In this document: piece by piece, positions 48,051 to 57,346 of the stretch
How positions within the stretch are numbered: the first letter of the stretch is position 1
Layout: each line of letters opens with the position of its first letter
NCBI GenBank assembly: GCA_910585725.1
Contig: CAJUFA010000010.1
Coordinates: 1-64,000, forward strand
DNA length: 64,000 bases
Direction: 5' to 3'
DNA from: an uncultured Dorea sp.
GTDB lineage: Bacteria > Bacillota > Clostridia > Lachnospirales > Lachnospiraceae
Program-made: the position numbers and the translations under genes
Notes under the pieces: model-generated
The model's database searches: none
What the model saw: the letters and a program-made list of their open reading frames with translations, nothing else
What the model was told of the DNA's origin: nothing

Positions 48051-48637
48051 GTACAATTCCCTATGTTATTGAGCAAACAAGCCGAGGAGAACGAAGTTAT
48101 GATATTTTTTCAAGGTTATTGTCTGACAGAATTGTTTTTTTGGGAGAAGAAGTAAGTGATGTTTCAGCAAGTTTAATTATTGCACAAATGTTATTTTTAG
48201 AAGCACAAGACCCAGAAAAAGACATTCAGTTATATATAAATAGTCCAGGCGGTTCTGTTTCAGCGGGCTTTGCTATTTATGATACAATGCAGTATATCAA
48301 ATGTGATGTTTCAACGATATGTATAGGACTTGCCGCTAGTTTTGGAGCTTTTTTATTGGCGGGAGGTGCAAAAGGAAAACGTATTGCTTTGCCCAATGCA
48401 GAAATTATGATACATCAGCCTGCTATTCATGGCAACGGAATTCAAGGGCAGGCAACTGATATAAAAATTACATCTGACCATATACAAAAAAGCAAAAAAC
48501 GTCTTAATGCTATTTTAGCTGATAATATAGGTAAAAGTATTGATGAGGTCGCTATTGCTACAGAACGTGATAATTATATGACGGCAAAAGAAGCAATGAA
48601 TTTTGGGTTGATTGATAAAATTATTGATATGCGTTGA
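48047..48637 (+). CDS. clpP: Accessory ClpP-like serine protease subunit
   Basis: 196 residues, complete ClpP fold. The triad is visible: Ser in IGLAASFGAFLLAGG (near 98), His in EIMIHQPAIHG (near 123) and Asp in ERDNYMTAKEA (near 172). The serine loop reads AASFGA where most ClpP have ASMGA. It starts inside the AraC gene stop (ATGA) and there is no clpX nearby, so it is probably not the housekeeping ClpP. It could form mixed rings with the main ClpP or act in regulated proteolysis. Confidence 0.9.
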   Translation: MSTIPYVIEQTSRGERSYDIFSRLLSDRIVFLGEEVSDVSASLIIAQMLFLEAQDPEKDIQLYINSPGGSVSAGFAIYDTMQYIKCDVSTICIGLAASFGAFLLAGGAKGKRIALPNAEIMIHQPAIHGNGIQGQATDIKITSDHIQKSKKRLNAILADNIGKSIDEVAIATERDNYMTAKEAMNFGLIDKIIDMR

Positions 48638-48712
48638 CTGTTATACAGAAATGATAATTTGGATTTAAAGCAAAAAATCCTAATCAATATCATTACAAAG
48701 GTGAAAATATAA

Positions 48713-48752
48713 AGTCGGTAAACTTGTGAAATTAAGCTGCAGTTTATCGGCT
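48713..48752 (+). terminator. Terminator after the AraC-ClpP operon
   Basis: AGTCGGTAAACT (48713-48724) pairs with AGTTTATCGGCT (48741-48752) over 12 bp including two G-U pairs, followed by CTGTTTTTT. Confidence 0.8.
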
Positions 48753-49152
48753 CTGTTTTTTCATAAGAGTTTAAGGCGAACGCCTGCCATATAAAAAAAC
48801 GATGTTATGGTGGGCGGTATTGCTATGCTCGAAAAGACTTAACAGACACTCTCCAGACCTGTTTTAAAGTTTGGAGGGATTTTTTATGTCCTTTTTTTGG
48901 GTAGTAATCTATCTGCTCATGCAACGCAGATTTTATCCATACATAGCATATCGGGGATTAGCAGGAAGCCAGTTAAAAAAGTTTCCGTCTACGTCACGCT
49001 ACTTCTCACCATGAAACCAGAAGTAGAATCTCCACTTAAAAGAAGAAAAAAATTTTTTATCAACTATCTTTTTAGGGGTTTCAGTTGTTAATATATATAG
49101 GCGCGTGAAAAAGAGGAAAAAGATTGATGTACGTCAGGAAGGAGGAGAATAA
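48753..49152. other. Gene-poor gap with a second terminator-like hairpin
   Basis: CTCCAGAC (48851-48858) pairs with GTTTGGAG (48869-48876) and is followed by GGATTTTTT, another terminator-like structure. ATG 48886 opens a 42-codon frame just after it, but the apparent ribosome site is the hairpin itself, so it is not called. AAGGAGGAGAA at the right end serves the ECF sigma gene. Confidence 0.45.
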
Positions 49153-49656
49153 GTGAATCCGGACTTTTTACTGGTAGAAAAAATGAAAACGGGAAACAGC
49201 AAGGCAGGAGAAGAGTTTATCAAAAAATATTATCCTTCCATATATCAATATTGTATTTTGCATATCCATGACAGAAATTGCGCGGAAGATATGACGCAGG
49301 AAACGTTTCTGAGATTTTTTGAAACGATAGATACGTATACAGAAAGGGGAAAAGTGAAGAACTATTTATACTGTATTGCCGGAAACTGTATCAAGAATTA
49401 TTTCAAAAAGAAAAAAGAAGTACTTCCGGGAGAGATGAAGGATATACCGGAAGAATGCGACGGGATGGAGCTTAGGCTGGATATTGAGCGGGCGGTGGAC
49501 AGTTTGCCGGAGGATTTGAAGGAGATTGCGATTCTATTCTTCTTTCAGGGGTTGAAGCAGCGTGAGATTGCGGATCTGTTAAATATTAATGTACCGCTGA
49601 TAAAGTACCGTATTCGGGAAGCAAGAAAGAAATTATCGGAATATTTAGGGAGGTGA
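49153..49656 (+). CDS. ECF-type sigma-70 factor
   Basis: 167 residues starting at GTG 49153 after AAGGAGGAG. Region 2 is DMTQETFLRFFETIDTYTERGKVKNYLYCIAGN, and region 4 is SLPEDLKEIAILFFFQGLKQREIADLLNINVPLIKYRIREARKKL. ECF factors answer envelope signals. The next gene, overlapping the stop region, is a membrane protein that may act as its anti-sigma factor, followed by an ABC-2 system. Confidence 0.9.
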   Translation: MNPDFLLVEKMKTGNSKAGEEFIKKYYPSIYQYCILHIHDRNCAEDMTQETFLRFFETIDTYTERGKVKNYLYCIAGNCIKNYFKKKKEVLPGEMKDIPEECDGMELRLDIERAVDSLPEDLKEIAILFFFQGLKQREIADLLNINVPLIKYRIREARKKLSEYLGR

Positions 49657-49662
49657 ATGGAC

Positions 49663-50406
49663 ATGAGACAGTATCAAAAACAAATCAAAGAGTATAAGAA
49701 ACTGATACAGAACGACTATATCAGGGAAGCTTCGGTTCAAGAGGTCATTGCCCGGTGTGAAACCGCGATGGCAGAGAAGGAAGACGGACGGATCTCATAT
49801 TTTGAATTCTTGTATGAACAGTCACATTATATTGAGAAAAAATGGTGGGCGCTTCAGGGCGTCGTACTGCTGTTTCTCTGGTATCTGCTTAAGGATAACG
49901 GAATGAACGGAGCTATGGAACGGATGACGGGAGGACTTGCCGCGGTATTTGCGATTTTGATCATTCCGGAAATATGGAAGAACCGCAGGTATTCTTCTGT
50001 CGCCATTGAAAAGGCATCCTATTATTCGCTGCGGCAGATATGCGCCGCAAGAATCTTACTTTTTGCGGCCGTGGATACGGCTATGGTTACGGTCTTTTTC
50101 GCGACGGCGCTGCAGACTATTCAGGTTATGGCATATTGGATGGCGGTGAATTTCCTGCTGCCGCTTCTTATGTCCTGCTGTATCTGTTTTAGGTTATTAT
50201 GCAGCAGGCGGCAGGGAATGGAGTATACGGCCGCAGCTATGTGTATGGTGTGGAGCGTCGTCTGGCTGACAGTGACGGCAAACAACGCGCTCTACGACAG
50301 GATAGCCGTACCGGTATGGTGCGGAGTTATCCTGCTGTTCTTCGGATATCTGGTTTTTTGTATTCAGAAATCGCTGTCTAGCAGCGAAATGGTTTGGGAG
50401 GCTTAG
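49663..50406 (+). CDS. Six-helix membrane protein, candidate anti-sigma partner
   Basis: About 247 residues from ATG 49663 (GGGAGG nine bases upstream; ATG 49657 is too close to it). A ~70-residue cytoplasmic N-terminus with many charged residues is followed by about six membrane helices. The position between an ECF sigma factor and an ABC transporter fits either an anti-sigma factor or a transporter subunit. No family name is recognised. Confidence 0.72.
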   Translation: MRQYQKQIKEYKKLIQNDYIREASVQEVIARCETAMAEKEDGRISYFEFLYEQSHYIEKKWWALQGVVLLFLWYLLKDNGMNGAMERMTGGLAAVFAILIIPEIWKNRRYSSVAIEKASYYSLRQICAARILLFAAVDTAMVTVFFATALQTIQVMAYWMAVNFLLPLLMSCCICFRLLCSRRQGMEYTAAAMCMVWSVVWLTVTANNALYDRIAVPVWCGVILLFFGYLVFCIQKSLSSSEMVWEA

Positions 50407-50410
50407 GAAG

Positions 50411-51298
50411 ATGGAATTAAGTTTTAAAAATGTATCAAAAAATTACGGAGGAATATCTGCGGTTGACGATATCACTTATACTATGGAAAAGGGCGTATAC
50501 GGACTTCTGGGAGTGAACGGCGCGGGAAAGACCTCGCTGATGAAGATGCTTTGTACGGTGATACGTCCCACCGCCGGAGAGATCACATGGAACGGGGAGG
50601 ATATATTCAGACTGAAAGAGAGATATCGGGATCTGCTGGGGTATCTGCCGCAGGACTTCGGGTATTATCCGAATCTCTCCGTCTCGGATTATATGATGTA
50701 CATCGCGTCGATCAAGGGTATTCGTCCGGGTGCGGCGAGAAAAAGAATGAAGGAACTGTTAGAAATGGTCGGGCTGTCAAGATATAAGAACCGCAAGATG
50801 AAAGCGCTGTCCGGCGGAATGGCGAGACGTGTCGGAATTGCCCAGGCGATGTTGAATAATCCGAAGATCCTGGTGCTGGACGAACCGACGGCAGGACTTG
50901 ACCCCAGCGAACGGATTCGTTTCCGTAACCTGATCAGCGAGCTTTCAGAAGATAGATTGGTACTGCTGTCCACTCATATCGTATCAGATGTGGAATTTAT
51001 CGCGGAGCAGATCTTGTTAATGAAGGACGGAAAATTCTTTTATACCGGGACTTCCGAGGATCTGATCGCTTCGATGGGAAAAGACGTCTGGACCTGTACG
51101 GTTCCAAGACAAGATGTAAATCAGTATTTGCAGAAGTATCCGGTGGGAAATGTAAAGCATGTATCCGGCGGCGCAGAGCTTCGGATTCTCTCCGGGAATC
51201 CTCCGACGAAAAACGCAGCGCTGGAAGACGCCACTCTGGAAGACGCGTTTCTGTTATATTTTGGTGAGAAAGCGGGTGATGAGAATGTTGAGATATGA
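50411..51298 (+). CDS. ABC transporter ATP-binding protein (ABC-2 type)
   Basis: 295 residues. Walker A YGLLGVNGAGKTSLM (near 34), Q-loop GYLPQDFGYYPNLS, signature ALSGGMARRVGIAQ, Walker B ILVLDEPTAGLDPSE and switch His in LLSTHIVSD are present. A C-terminal ~70-residue extension follows. It overlaps the permease by 20 bp. With the upstream membrane protein it forms a small operon controlled presumably by the ECF factor. Confidence 0.92.
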   Translation: MELSFKNVSKNYGGISAVDDITYTMEKGVYGLLGVNGAGKTSLMKMLCTVIRPTAGEITWNGEDIFRLKERYRDLLGYLPQDFGYYPNLSVSDYMMYIASIKGIRPGAARKRMKELLEMVGLSRYKNRKMKALSGGMARRVGIAQAMLNNPKILVLDEPTAGLDPSERIRFRNLISELSEDRLVLLSTHIVSDVEFIAEQILLMKDGKFFYTGTSEDLIASMGKDVWTCTVPRQDVNQYLQKYPVGNVKHVSGGAELRILSGNPPTKNAALEDATLEDAFLLYFGEKAGDENVEI

Positions 51299-52490
51299 GA
51301 TAAAGAAGTTCTTTTCAAAGACGGTTAATAGGGCGATACTGATCGTCGTGATTTTGATCGCGGCAGCGTATAGTTTCCTTGCGGCTGGAAGTATACGTTA
51401 CACGGATGCCAACGGGGAAAATCCTGACGGAATCGGTAAAATAGCCGCCGGGCGTAAGCTTGCGGCAGATAAGAATCAATGGAAAGGGGAGTTGACGGCG
51501 GAGAGGATTGCCGATGTAGTACAAAGCTATAAGGGGCTTAGGCGGCAGTATCAGGGAGAGGTTCCGGATAATGAATACGGGAAAACGGTACAATCTTACT
51601 GGGATATTTTAAATTTTACAGCGAATGTGTATACGATGGAACCTAATTTTTTGCCGGATGTTATAGATCAGATATCTGAAGAAGACGTGAATTATATTTA
51701 TGACATCTATGGGGATAATCTGCAGAAAGCGGCGGAAGAATACGGAGAAACGTCTGAGCAGGAAGAGTTTATAAAAGAGCAGTACGGGAAGTTAGAAATT
51801 CCGGTTGAGTATGAGGCGTACGATTCGTGGGAGACCATGCCCATGTATATACAGACCTACGTGATCATTTTGGCAGTCGTTATTGGATTTATGGCGGCGG
51901 GAATCTTTGACGAGGAGTTCCGCAATCATGCGGAGTTGGTGTTCTTCGCTGCGAAATACGGACGGTCAAAAGCGATCAGGAATAAAATTGCGGCAGGAAT
52001 AATCACTGCAACCGCGGTTTACTGGACAGGGGTAGGGATTATGACGTTGATTTCATTTGGAATTATGGGGACGAGCGGTTTTCATATGCCATATCAGTTT
52101 GAGGATCCCGACAGTGTCTATGCGATGACTCAGGGGCAGAGGTATCTTCTGATCGTTGTGTGCGGCTACATTGCAAGTCTCCTTTCGGCGTCGGTAACGA
52201 TGCTGGTAACGGCGAAGATGCGTACCGCGAAAGTGGCGGTTTGTATTCCGTTTTTCATGTTTTGCGTGATGCTTTTTATTGCACGGTCTCTTTCAGATGT
52301 TACCAGAGTCGTCTATTATACGACGGATGTGCTGACCAATGTTCTTCAGGCCGTGAAGGTTCCGACTCTTTTCCAGATAGGAGATTTTGTAATTCTCCAG
52401 ATCCCGTTTGTGATGGTACTGTATTCTGCTGTTTCCATAATATTGCTGCCGTTTATATACAGAAGTTACTCGCGGTATGGATTGCATTAA
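51279..52490 (+). CDS. ABC-2 transporter permease-like membrane protein
   Basis: About 403 residues from ATG 51279 (ATG 51285 also possible). A short cytoplasmic start (MRMLRYEIKKFFSKT) precedes an N-terminal helix (AILIVVILIAAAYSFL), a long extracytoplasmic region (about 40-190) and then five or six helices. It overlaps the ATPase gene, so the two subunits are co-translated. Confidence 0.82.
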   Translation: MRMLRYEIKKFFSKTVNRAILIVVILIAAAYSFLAAGSIRYTDANGENPDGIGKIAAGRKLAADKNQWKGELTAERIADVVQSYKGLRRQYQGEVPDNEYGKTVQSYWDILNFTANVYTMEPNFLPDVIDQISEEDVNYIYDIYGDNLQKAAEEYGETSEQEEFIKEQYGKLEIPVEYEAYDSWETMPMYIQTYVIILAVVIGFMAAGIFDEEFRNHAELVFFAAKYGRSKAIRNKIAAGIITATAVYWTGVGIMTLISFGIMGTSGFHMPYQFEDPDSVYAMTQGQRYLLIVVCGYIASLLSASVTMLVTAKMRTAKVAVCIPFFMFCVMLFIARSLSDVTRVVYYTTDVLTNVLQAVKVPTLFQIGDFVILQIPFVMVLYSAVSIILLPFIYRSYSRYGLH

Positions 52491-52674
52491 CAAAACTATT
52501 GATAACTTTACTGTAAATGTAGTACAATATAAAACAGTGCAATAATACACTAAGAAACTGTAGAATTATTTCTATACAGTACACCAGTACATCAAGTGCT
52601 TATTACTCAAGAATTATATGCAATGATGTACTAGAGCAAGGATATATGATCAAAACAGTAAAGGAGAGATTATC

Positions 52675-53052
52675 ATGAAAGTAGTAGCGACAAAGAACGC
52701 GCCGGAAGCATTAGGACCTTATTCACAGGGGTATGTGCATAATGGAATCTTCTATTCTGCAGGACAAGTTCCTATCAATCCGGCAACGGGTGAAGTTGAG
52801 GCGGATACCATCGAGGGTCAGGCAGATCAGGTATGCAAGAATTTAGCCGCCGTTTTAGAAGCGGCGGGAACATCCTTTGACAAAGTCTTAAAGACCACCT
52901 GTTTCCTGGCGGATATGGGAGATTTTGCAGCGTTTAATGAGGTGTATGCAAAGTACTTTACATCTAAGCCTGCAAGAAGCTGTGTGTCGGTAAAGACATT
53001 GCCGAAGAATGTAAAGTGTGAAGTAGAACTGATCGCAGTTGTAAATGAGTAA
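52675..53052 (+). CDS. ridA: RidA-family enamine/imine deaminase
   Basis: 125 residues. RidA removes reactive 2-aminoacrylate-type intermediates made by PLP enzymes. Visible features: LGPYSQGYVHNGIFYSAGQVPINPATGEV, NLAAVLEAAGTSFDKVLKTTCFLADM, the catalytic arginine in KPARSCVSVKTLP and the CEVELIAVV end. Length is standard. AAGGAGAG precedes the ATG. Confidence 0.95.
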   Translation: MKVVATKNAPEALGPYSQGYVHNGIFYSAGQVPINPATGEVEADTIEGQADQVCKNLAAVLEAAGTSFDKVLKTTCFLADMGDFAAFNEVYAKYFTSKPARSCVSVKTLPKNVKCEVELIAVVNE

Positions 53053-53079
53053 GGTGATAGCAGAAAAGAGGTAGGAATT

Positions 53080-53913
53080 ATGGCAGAAGAACAGCAGAAC
53101 GGCTGCACTTCCTCTGATTGCGCCGGATGCGCGCATGCAGGATCATGCAGCAGCAAACCGCAGGATTTAAGAGAGCCTGCGAATCCGTTTTCCAAGATTA
53201 AGAAGGTTATCGCCGTTGTCAGCGGCAAGGGCGGAGTCGGCAAGTCCATGGTGACGGCGTCCCTCGCGAGAATGATGCGGGAGCAGGGATTTTCCGTCGG
53301 TATTATGGACGCAGACGTGACGGGACCTTCGATTCCAAAGATGTATGGGATTCATGAGAAAGCCCAGGGAGACGAGGCAGGTATCTTCCCATGTGAGGCG
53401 AAGGACGGTACGAAGATCATGTCCGTGAACCTGCTCCTTGAGAACGAGTCTGATCCAGTCATCTGGAGAGGTCCGGTTATCGCAGGCGTGGTTACCCAGT
53501 TCTGGACAGACGTTATGTGGGGAGAATTGGACTATCTGTTCGTGGATATGCCGCCGGGAACCGGCGATGTACCGCTTACGGTATTCCAGTCTCTGCCAGT
53601 GGACGGCGTCGTGATTGTGACTTCTCCGCAGGATCTGGTGCAGATGATCGTGAAGAAAGCATATAATATGGCAAAGGCTATGAACATCCCGGTACTGGGA
53701 GTCGTGGAGAATTACAGTTATCTGGTATGTCCGGACTGCGGAAAGAAGATATCCGTATTCGGTAAGAGCTGTATTGACGAAGTGGCAGGAGAGCTGGAAC
53801 TTCCGATATTAGGAAAGATGCCGATTGACGCGGGGCTTGCGGAGGCAGTGGAGAACGAGAGATTCTATGAAGTCAGCAATGAGTATCTGCATGCTGCGGT
53901 AAATAAAATATAA
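53080..53913 (+). CDS. Mrp/ApbC/Nbp35-type Fe-S cluster carrier ATPase
   Basis: 277 residues. The deviant Walker A IAVVSGKGGVGKSMVTASLA (near 46) marks a MinD/Mrp ATPase; Walker B VDMPPGTGDVP and the CPDCG pair near residue 222 carry the cluster. An N-terminal Cys-rich tail (CTSSDCAGCAHAGSC) resembles the Nbp35 ferredoxin-like motif. It delivers Fe-S clusters to apoproteins. It lies 27 bp after ridA, probably in one transcript. Confidence 0.94.
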   Translation: MAEEQQNGCTSSDCAGCAHAGSCSSKPQDLREPANPFSKIKKVIAVVSGKGGVGKSMVTASLARMMREQGFSVGIMDADVTGPSIPKMYGIHEKAQGDEAGIFPCEAKDGTKIMSVNLLLENESDPVIWRGPVIAGVVTQFWTDVMWGELDYLFVDMPPGTGDVPLTVFQSLPVDGVVIVTSPQDLVQMIVKKAYNMAKAMNIPVLGVVENYSYLVCPDCGKKISVFGKSCIDEVAGELELPILGKMPIDAGLAEAVENERFYEVSNEYLHAAVNKI

Positions 53914-53926
53914 AGTATAATGGACG

Positions 53927-53956
53927 GCGTAAGCGGCGGAAGAAGCCTGCTTACGC
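53927..53956 (+). terminator. Terminator after the Mrp-family gene
   Basis: GCGTAAGC (53927-53934) pairs with GCTTACGC (53949-53956), with inner GGCGG/CCT contacts, followed by TATTTGTTT. Confidence 0.75.
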
Positions 53957-54131
53957 TATTTGTTTCCGCCTGTAAAGCCGTTATTCCCGCGGACAACGAG
54001 CCAGGCGGGCATGTTTGCATGCACATTTGGCGACTGCAGCGGGGGCTTTGATTTTCATATGAAGATAACTCAAGAAAAGCTTGGAATCTGGGAGGATATA
54101 AGGTAAAGTGTAGGTGGAGGTGTTAGTACGC

Positions 54132-54803
54132 ATGTTTAAGATACTGATCGTAGAGGATGACAGAGTTATCGCCCGGACGCTGGCTTCACATTTGAGTAAA
54201 TGGGATTATGAGACAAGATGTATAGATGATTTTAAAAATATTTTGGATGAATTTCTGAGATTCGATCCTCAGTTAGTTCTTCTGGATATTATGCTTCCGT
54301 TCTTTAACGGGTTTCACTGGTGCCAGGAGATCAGGAAGGTATCGGAAGTACCGATCATCTTCCTGTCTTCCGCCAACGACAATATGAATATCGTCATGGC
54401 GATGAATATGGGCGGAGATGAATTCATTGAGAAACCTTTTGATTTGAATGTGGTGACGGCGAAAGTGCAGGCAATGTTAAGACGGTCATACGCTTTCCAG
54501 GGAGCGATGAACGTGATGGAATATCACGGCGCCGTCCTGAACCTAAGTGATGCGACGCTGACGAATGAGGGGCAGAAGCTGGAGCTTACGAAGAATGAAT
54601 TCCGTATCCTGCAGATTTTGCTGGAGAATGCAGGCAGGATCGTATCCAGGGACAGTATTATCACAAGACTTTGGGAAAGCGACGAGTTTATCGATGATAA
54701 TACTTTGACAGTGAATATCGCAAGATTACGGAAGAAACTGGAACAGATCGGACTTGCCCGGATGATCCGGACGAAGAAGGGAATCGGATATATGGTGGAG
54801 TAG
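54132..54803 (+). CDS. OmpR-family response regulator (BceR-like)
   Basis: About 223 residues from ATG 54132. Receiver: ILIVEDDRVIARTL, phosphoacceptor Asp in LVLLDIMLPFFNGFHWC, Ser/Lys in FLSSANDNMNIV and EKPFDLNVV. The winged-helix C-terminal domain is LELTKNEFRILQILLENAGRIVSRDSIITRLWES. It is followed 53 bp later by a BceS-like kinase. In Bacillus, BceR turns on the BceAB peptide-resistance transporter; here such a transporter gene lies at 61845, eight genes away. Confidence 0.9.
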   Translation: MFKILIVEDDRVIARTLASHLSKWDYETRCIDDFKNILDEFLRFDPQLVLLDIMLPFFNGFHWCQEIRKVSEVPIIFLSSANDNMNIVMAMNMGGDEFIEKPFDLNVVTAKVQAMLRRSYAFQGAMNVMEYHGAVLNLSDATLTNEGQKLELTKNEFRILQILLENAGRIVSRDSIITRLWESDEFIDDNTLTVNIARLRKKLEQIGLARMIRTKKGIGYMVE

Positions 54804-54856
54804 TAGCCGCATTATATCCGGCGGGAAGAGAATTCAGGAATGGGGATACGGACGAG

Positions 54857-55990
54857 ATGGACACAAGAGTAACGATTGCTTTTTTGAAAGAGAGAAGGAG
54901 AGAGATTTGCTTTTCCGTCGTATTTGCGGGAATCTTTGCAGCAGTATCTTATCTCTATAATATCCGTAGGGACGCAGTAGAATATGCTTTCTTGCTGGCG
55001 GCAGTCTGGTTGCTGTTGTCTGGCGCGGCGGATTACCTGAAGTATGTAAGAAAGCATAGGAATCTTGCGGAAGCGGAGAAGAATCTTGCGGCGGGGATTG
55101 CAGGGATTCCGGAGGCGGATACCCTTCTGGAGAAGGATTACCAGAGAATCCTGTCAAGATTATACGAGATGAAGATTGAGACGGAATCAACAGGGCGGAT
55201 TGTGAGACAGGAGATGATAGACTATTATGGGATGTGGGTGCATCAGATTAAGACGCCTATTTCAGCCATGCATGTTCTGATTCAGACGCTGGAAGGGATG
55301 CAGGTTACGGCATATGATTCCGAGGAAATTGGGGATACCTCAAGCTTAAGCGGAGCCGAGCATTATATAAAGGGTATGAAGTTGGAACTATTTAAGATCG
55401 AGCAGTATGTGGAAATGGCGCTTACGTATCTGAGGATGGAGGATATGTCCTCAGATCTGTCTTTTAAGCTCCGTTCACTGGACGTTATGATCAGGCAGGC
55501 GGTGCGCAAGTATTCCCAGATGTTTATATTAAAGAAGATCAAGCTTGAGTATGCGCCTGTGGAGACAGATGTATTGACAGACGAGAAATGGCTGGTATTT
55601 GTACTGGAACAGATCTTATCAAACGCATTAAAGTATACTAAGAATAGTGGGGAGCGCGGGAGGATTTCCATCTATATGGAGGACGGCGTATACGTGGAAC
55701 AGGAAAATAATCCGGAGATAAATAGTATGAATAGTTCGGAGGAGACGGAGCGCTGCCTCGTGGTAGAAGATAACGGGATCGGGATCTCGCCGGAAGACCT
55801 TCCCCGGGTATTCGAAAAAGGATTCACGGGATATAACGGACGCACGGATAAGAAATCTACGGGAATCGGATTATATCTGTGCAAGTCTGTGATGGATAAG
55901 CTGCGTCATCAGATCTGGATTGAATCTGAAGTCGGAAAGGGTACGAAGGTGTATTTATCCCTTACGCGGAAGGCGATGCGGCATGAATAA
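54857..55990 (+). CDS. Intramembrane-sensing histidine kinase (BceS-like)
   Basis: 377 residues with two close membrane helices (about 18-35 and 44-60) and almost no extracellular loop, the BceS type that senses via a BceAB transporter. The phosphoacceptor box is MWVHQIKTPISAMHVLIQ (near 131), the N box LEQILSNALKYTKN, G boxes VEDNGIGISPEDLPRVFEKGF and STGIGLYLCKSVMDKL. It pairs with the regulator just upstream. Confidence 0.92.
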   Translation: MDTRVTIAFLKERRREICFSVVFAGIFAAVSYLYNIRRDAVEYAFLLAAVWLLLSGAADYLKYVRKHRNLAEAEKNLAAGIAGIPEADTLLEKDYQRILSRLYEMKIETESTGRIVRQEMIDYYGMWVHQIKTPISAMHVLIQTLEGMQVTAYDSEEIGDTSSLSGAEHYIKGMKLELFKIEQYVEMALTYLRMEDMSSDLSFKLRSLDVMIRQAVRKYSQMFILKKIKLEYAPVETDVLTDEKWLVFVLEQILSNALKYTKNSGERGRISIYMEDGVYVEQENNPEINSMNSSEETERCLVVEDNGIGISPEDLPRVFEKGFTGYNGRTDKKSTGIGLYLCKSVMDKLRHQIWIESEVGKGTKVYLSLTRKAMRHE

Positions 55991-56091
55991 GTTCAATTAT
56001 TGATTGTTCCTGTAATAACTTCGCAATAACTGCAAGGTATGATAAACCTGCAATCTAAAACAGGGTTTTGACAGAGAAGGGAGCGAAGATT

Positions 56092-56673
56092 ATGAACAAA
56101 ACATGGAAGAGATTCAGAGTGATATTGACAGCGGCGGGGATGGCAATCTGCATGACGGCGGGACTGGGAATGGGAATCTACTGGTCCAGAGGACAGGCAG
56201 AGAAGACGGCGGTAGCGGCGGCAGCAAGGGAAATGGAATTCGAGTCCGGGGAGCCGGAAGAGATTGGCAGAGTATATCAGCCGCGAGCCGGTGAAGACAG
56301 TCTCTATAAGGATATTGTTTTAGACGAAGAGGTTGCAAAAGAGGTTTGTGATAGGTATAATCTTGATTATGACACGGTGAAGAGTAAGGATGTGACCCGT
56401 GAGATGCGCAATTATGAGGAGGCTCTGTGGCTGATCAAGGATATGGGAGACTGCCCGCTCCTGGGACAGGAGTGGGGAAAAGGAGCGTTCGCTTCGCTGC
56501 AGATGTATATCCAGGAGATTTATGCCTTTGGCGACGGGGAAGAAGTCGTAAGAGAGATGTGTAAGGAATACGGGATCGACCCGGATAAGGCGGTGATTTC
56601 AGATTTGACGACAGAGCAGTTGATAGAAGTCGGAGAGAAGGCTTTCGAGACATCCGATCATCCAAAGGGGTAA
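56092..56673 (+). CDS. Membrane-anchored or secreted protein of unknown function
   Basis: About 193 residues from ATG 56092 (GGGAG upstream). A signal or anchor helix (RVILTAAGMAICMTAGLGMGIYW, about 8-30) is followed by a soluble acidic domain with helical pattern and two cysteines. No family is recognised. It lies between two two-component systems and ends 6 bp before the second regulator, so it could be a sensing accessory of that system; that is inference. Confidence 0.7.
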   Translation: MNKTWKRFRVILTAAGMAICMTAGLGMGIYWSRGQAEKTAVAAAAREMEFESGEPEEIGRVYQPRAGEDSLYKDIVLDEEVAKEVCDRYNLDYDTVKSKDVTREMRNYEEALWLIKDMGDCPLLGQEWGKGAFASLQMYIQEIYAFGDGEEVVREMCKEYGIDPDKAVISDLTTEQLIEVGEKAFETSDHPKG

Positions 56674-56679
56674 GGAATT

Positions 56680-57345
56680 GTGGCGGATATATTGATCGTA
56701 GAGGATGACAGGAGAATTAACGAACTCATCCGAAGAACTCTAACTATGACAGGACATATAGGGCTTCCGGCTTATTCCGGCCGGGAAGCCCTGTCTGTGC
56801 TGGAAGAGAAACGGATCGATCTGATCCTGTTGGATATCGGTCTGCCGGATATGGACGGCTTCGCATTGATGCGGCAGATTGCCAGGGAATTTAACGGGAT
56901 TCCGGTGATCTGTGTGACTGCAAGAGACGAGGTTCCGGATCGGGTGAAGGGGTTAAAAGGCGGCGCGGAAGATTATATCGTGAAGCCTTTTGCCGTGGAA
57001 GAATTGCTTGCGAGAGTTCAGGTGGTGCTCAGGCGGTTTCATAAGGAACAAAGTATCTTCCATATTCATGACGTAGAGGTGGACCTGGCGGGCGCTGACG
57101 TGAAGAAAGAAGGGAAACATGTAGACCTCACTAAGCAGGAGTACGAACTCCTTAAGGTTCTGCTTCTGAATAAGAATATCGCGCTTTCCAGGGAACGTCT
57201 TCTGGAGCTTGCCTGGGGGATGGATTTCTATGGGGATGACCGTACTGTGGATGTGCATATTAGGAGACTTCGACAGAAGCTCGGTTTAGAGAATGAGATC
57301 AAGACTATATTCCGATATGGATACCGGTTAGAGTTGGAGAGATAA
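56680..57345 (+). CDS. OmpR-family response regulator
   Basis: 221 residues from GTG 56680. Receiver: ILIVEDDRRINELI, Asp in DLILLDIGLPDMDGFAL, Thr in CVTARDEVPDRV, Lys in YIVKPFAVEELL. Winged helix: VDLTKQEYELLKVLLLNKNIALSRERLLELAWG. The kinase follows one base after the stop, so the pair is co-translated. Confidence 0.92.
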   Translation: MADILIVEDDRRINELIRRTLTMTGHIGLPAYSGREALSVLEEKRIDLILLDIGLPDMDGFALMRQIAREFNGIPVICVTARDEVPDRVKGLKGGAEDYIVKPFAVEELLARVQVVLRRFHKEQSIFHIHDVEVDLAGADVKKEGKHVDLTKQEYELLKVLLLNKNIALSRERLLELAWGMDFYGDDRTVDVHIRRLRQKLGLENEIKTIFRYGYRLELER

Positions 57346-57346
57346 G

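Noticed and set aside
48886..49014. 42-codon frame after the hairpin at 48851-48885
   Set aside because: Its apparent ribosome site GGAGGGA is part of a terminator hairpin with a T-run, and the product resembles nothing known; chance is likely.
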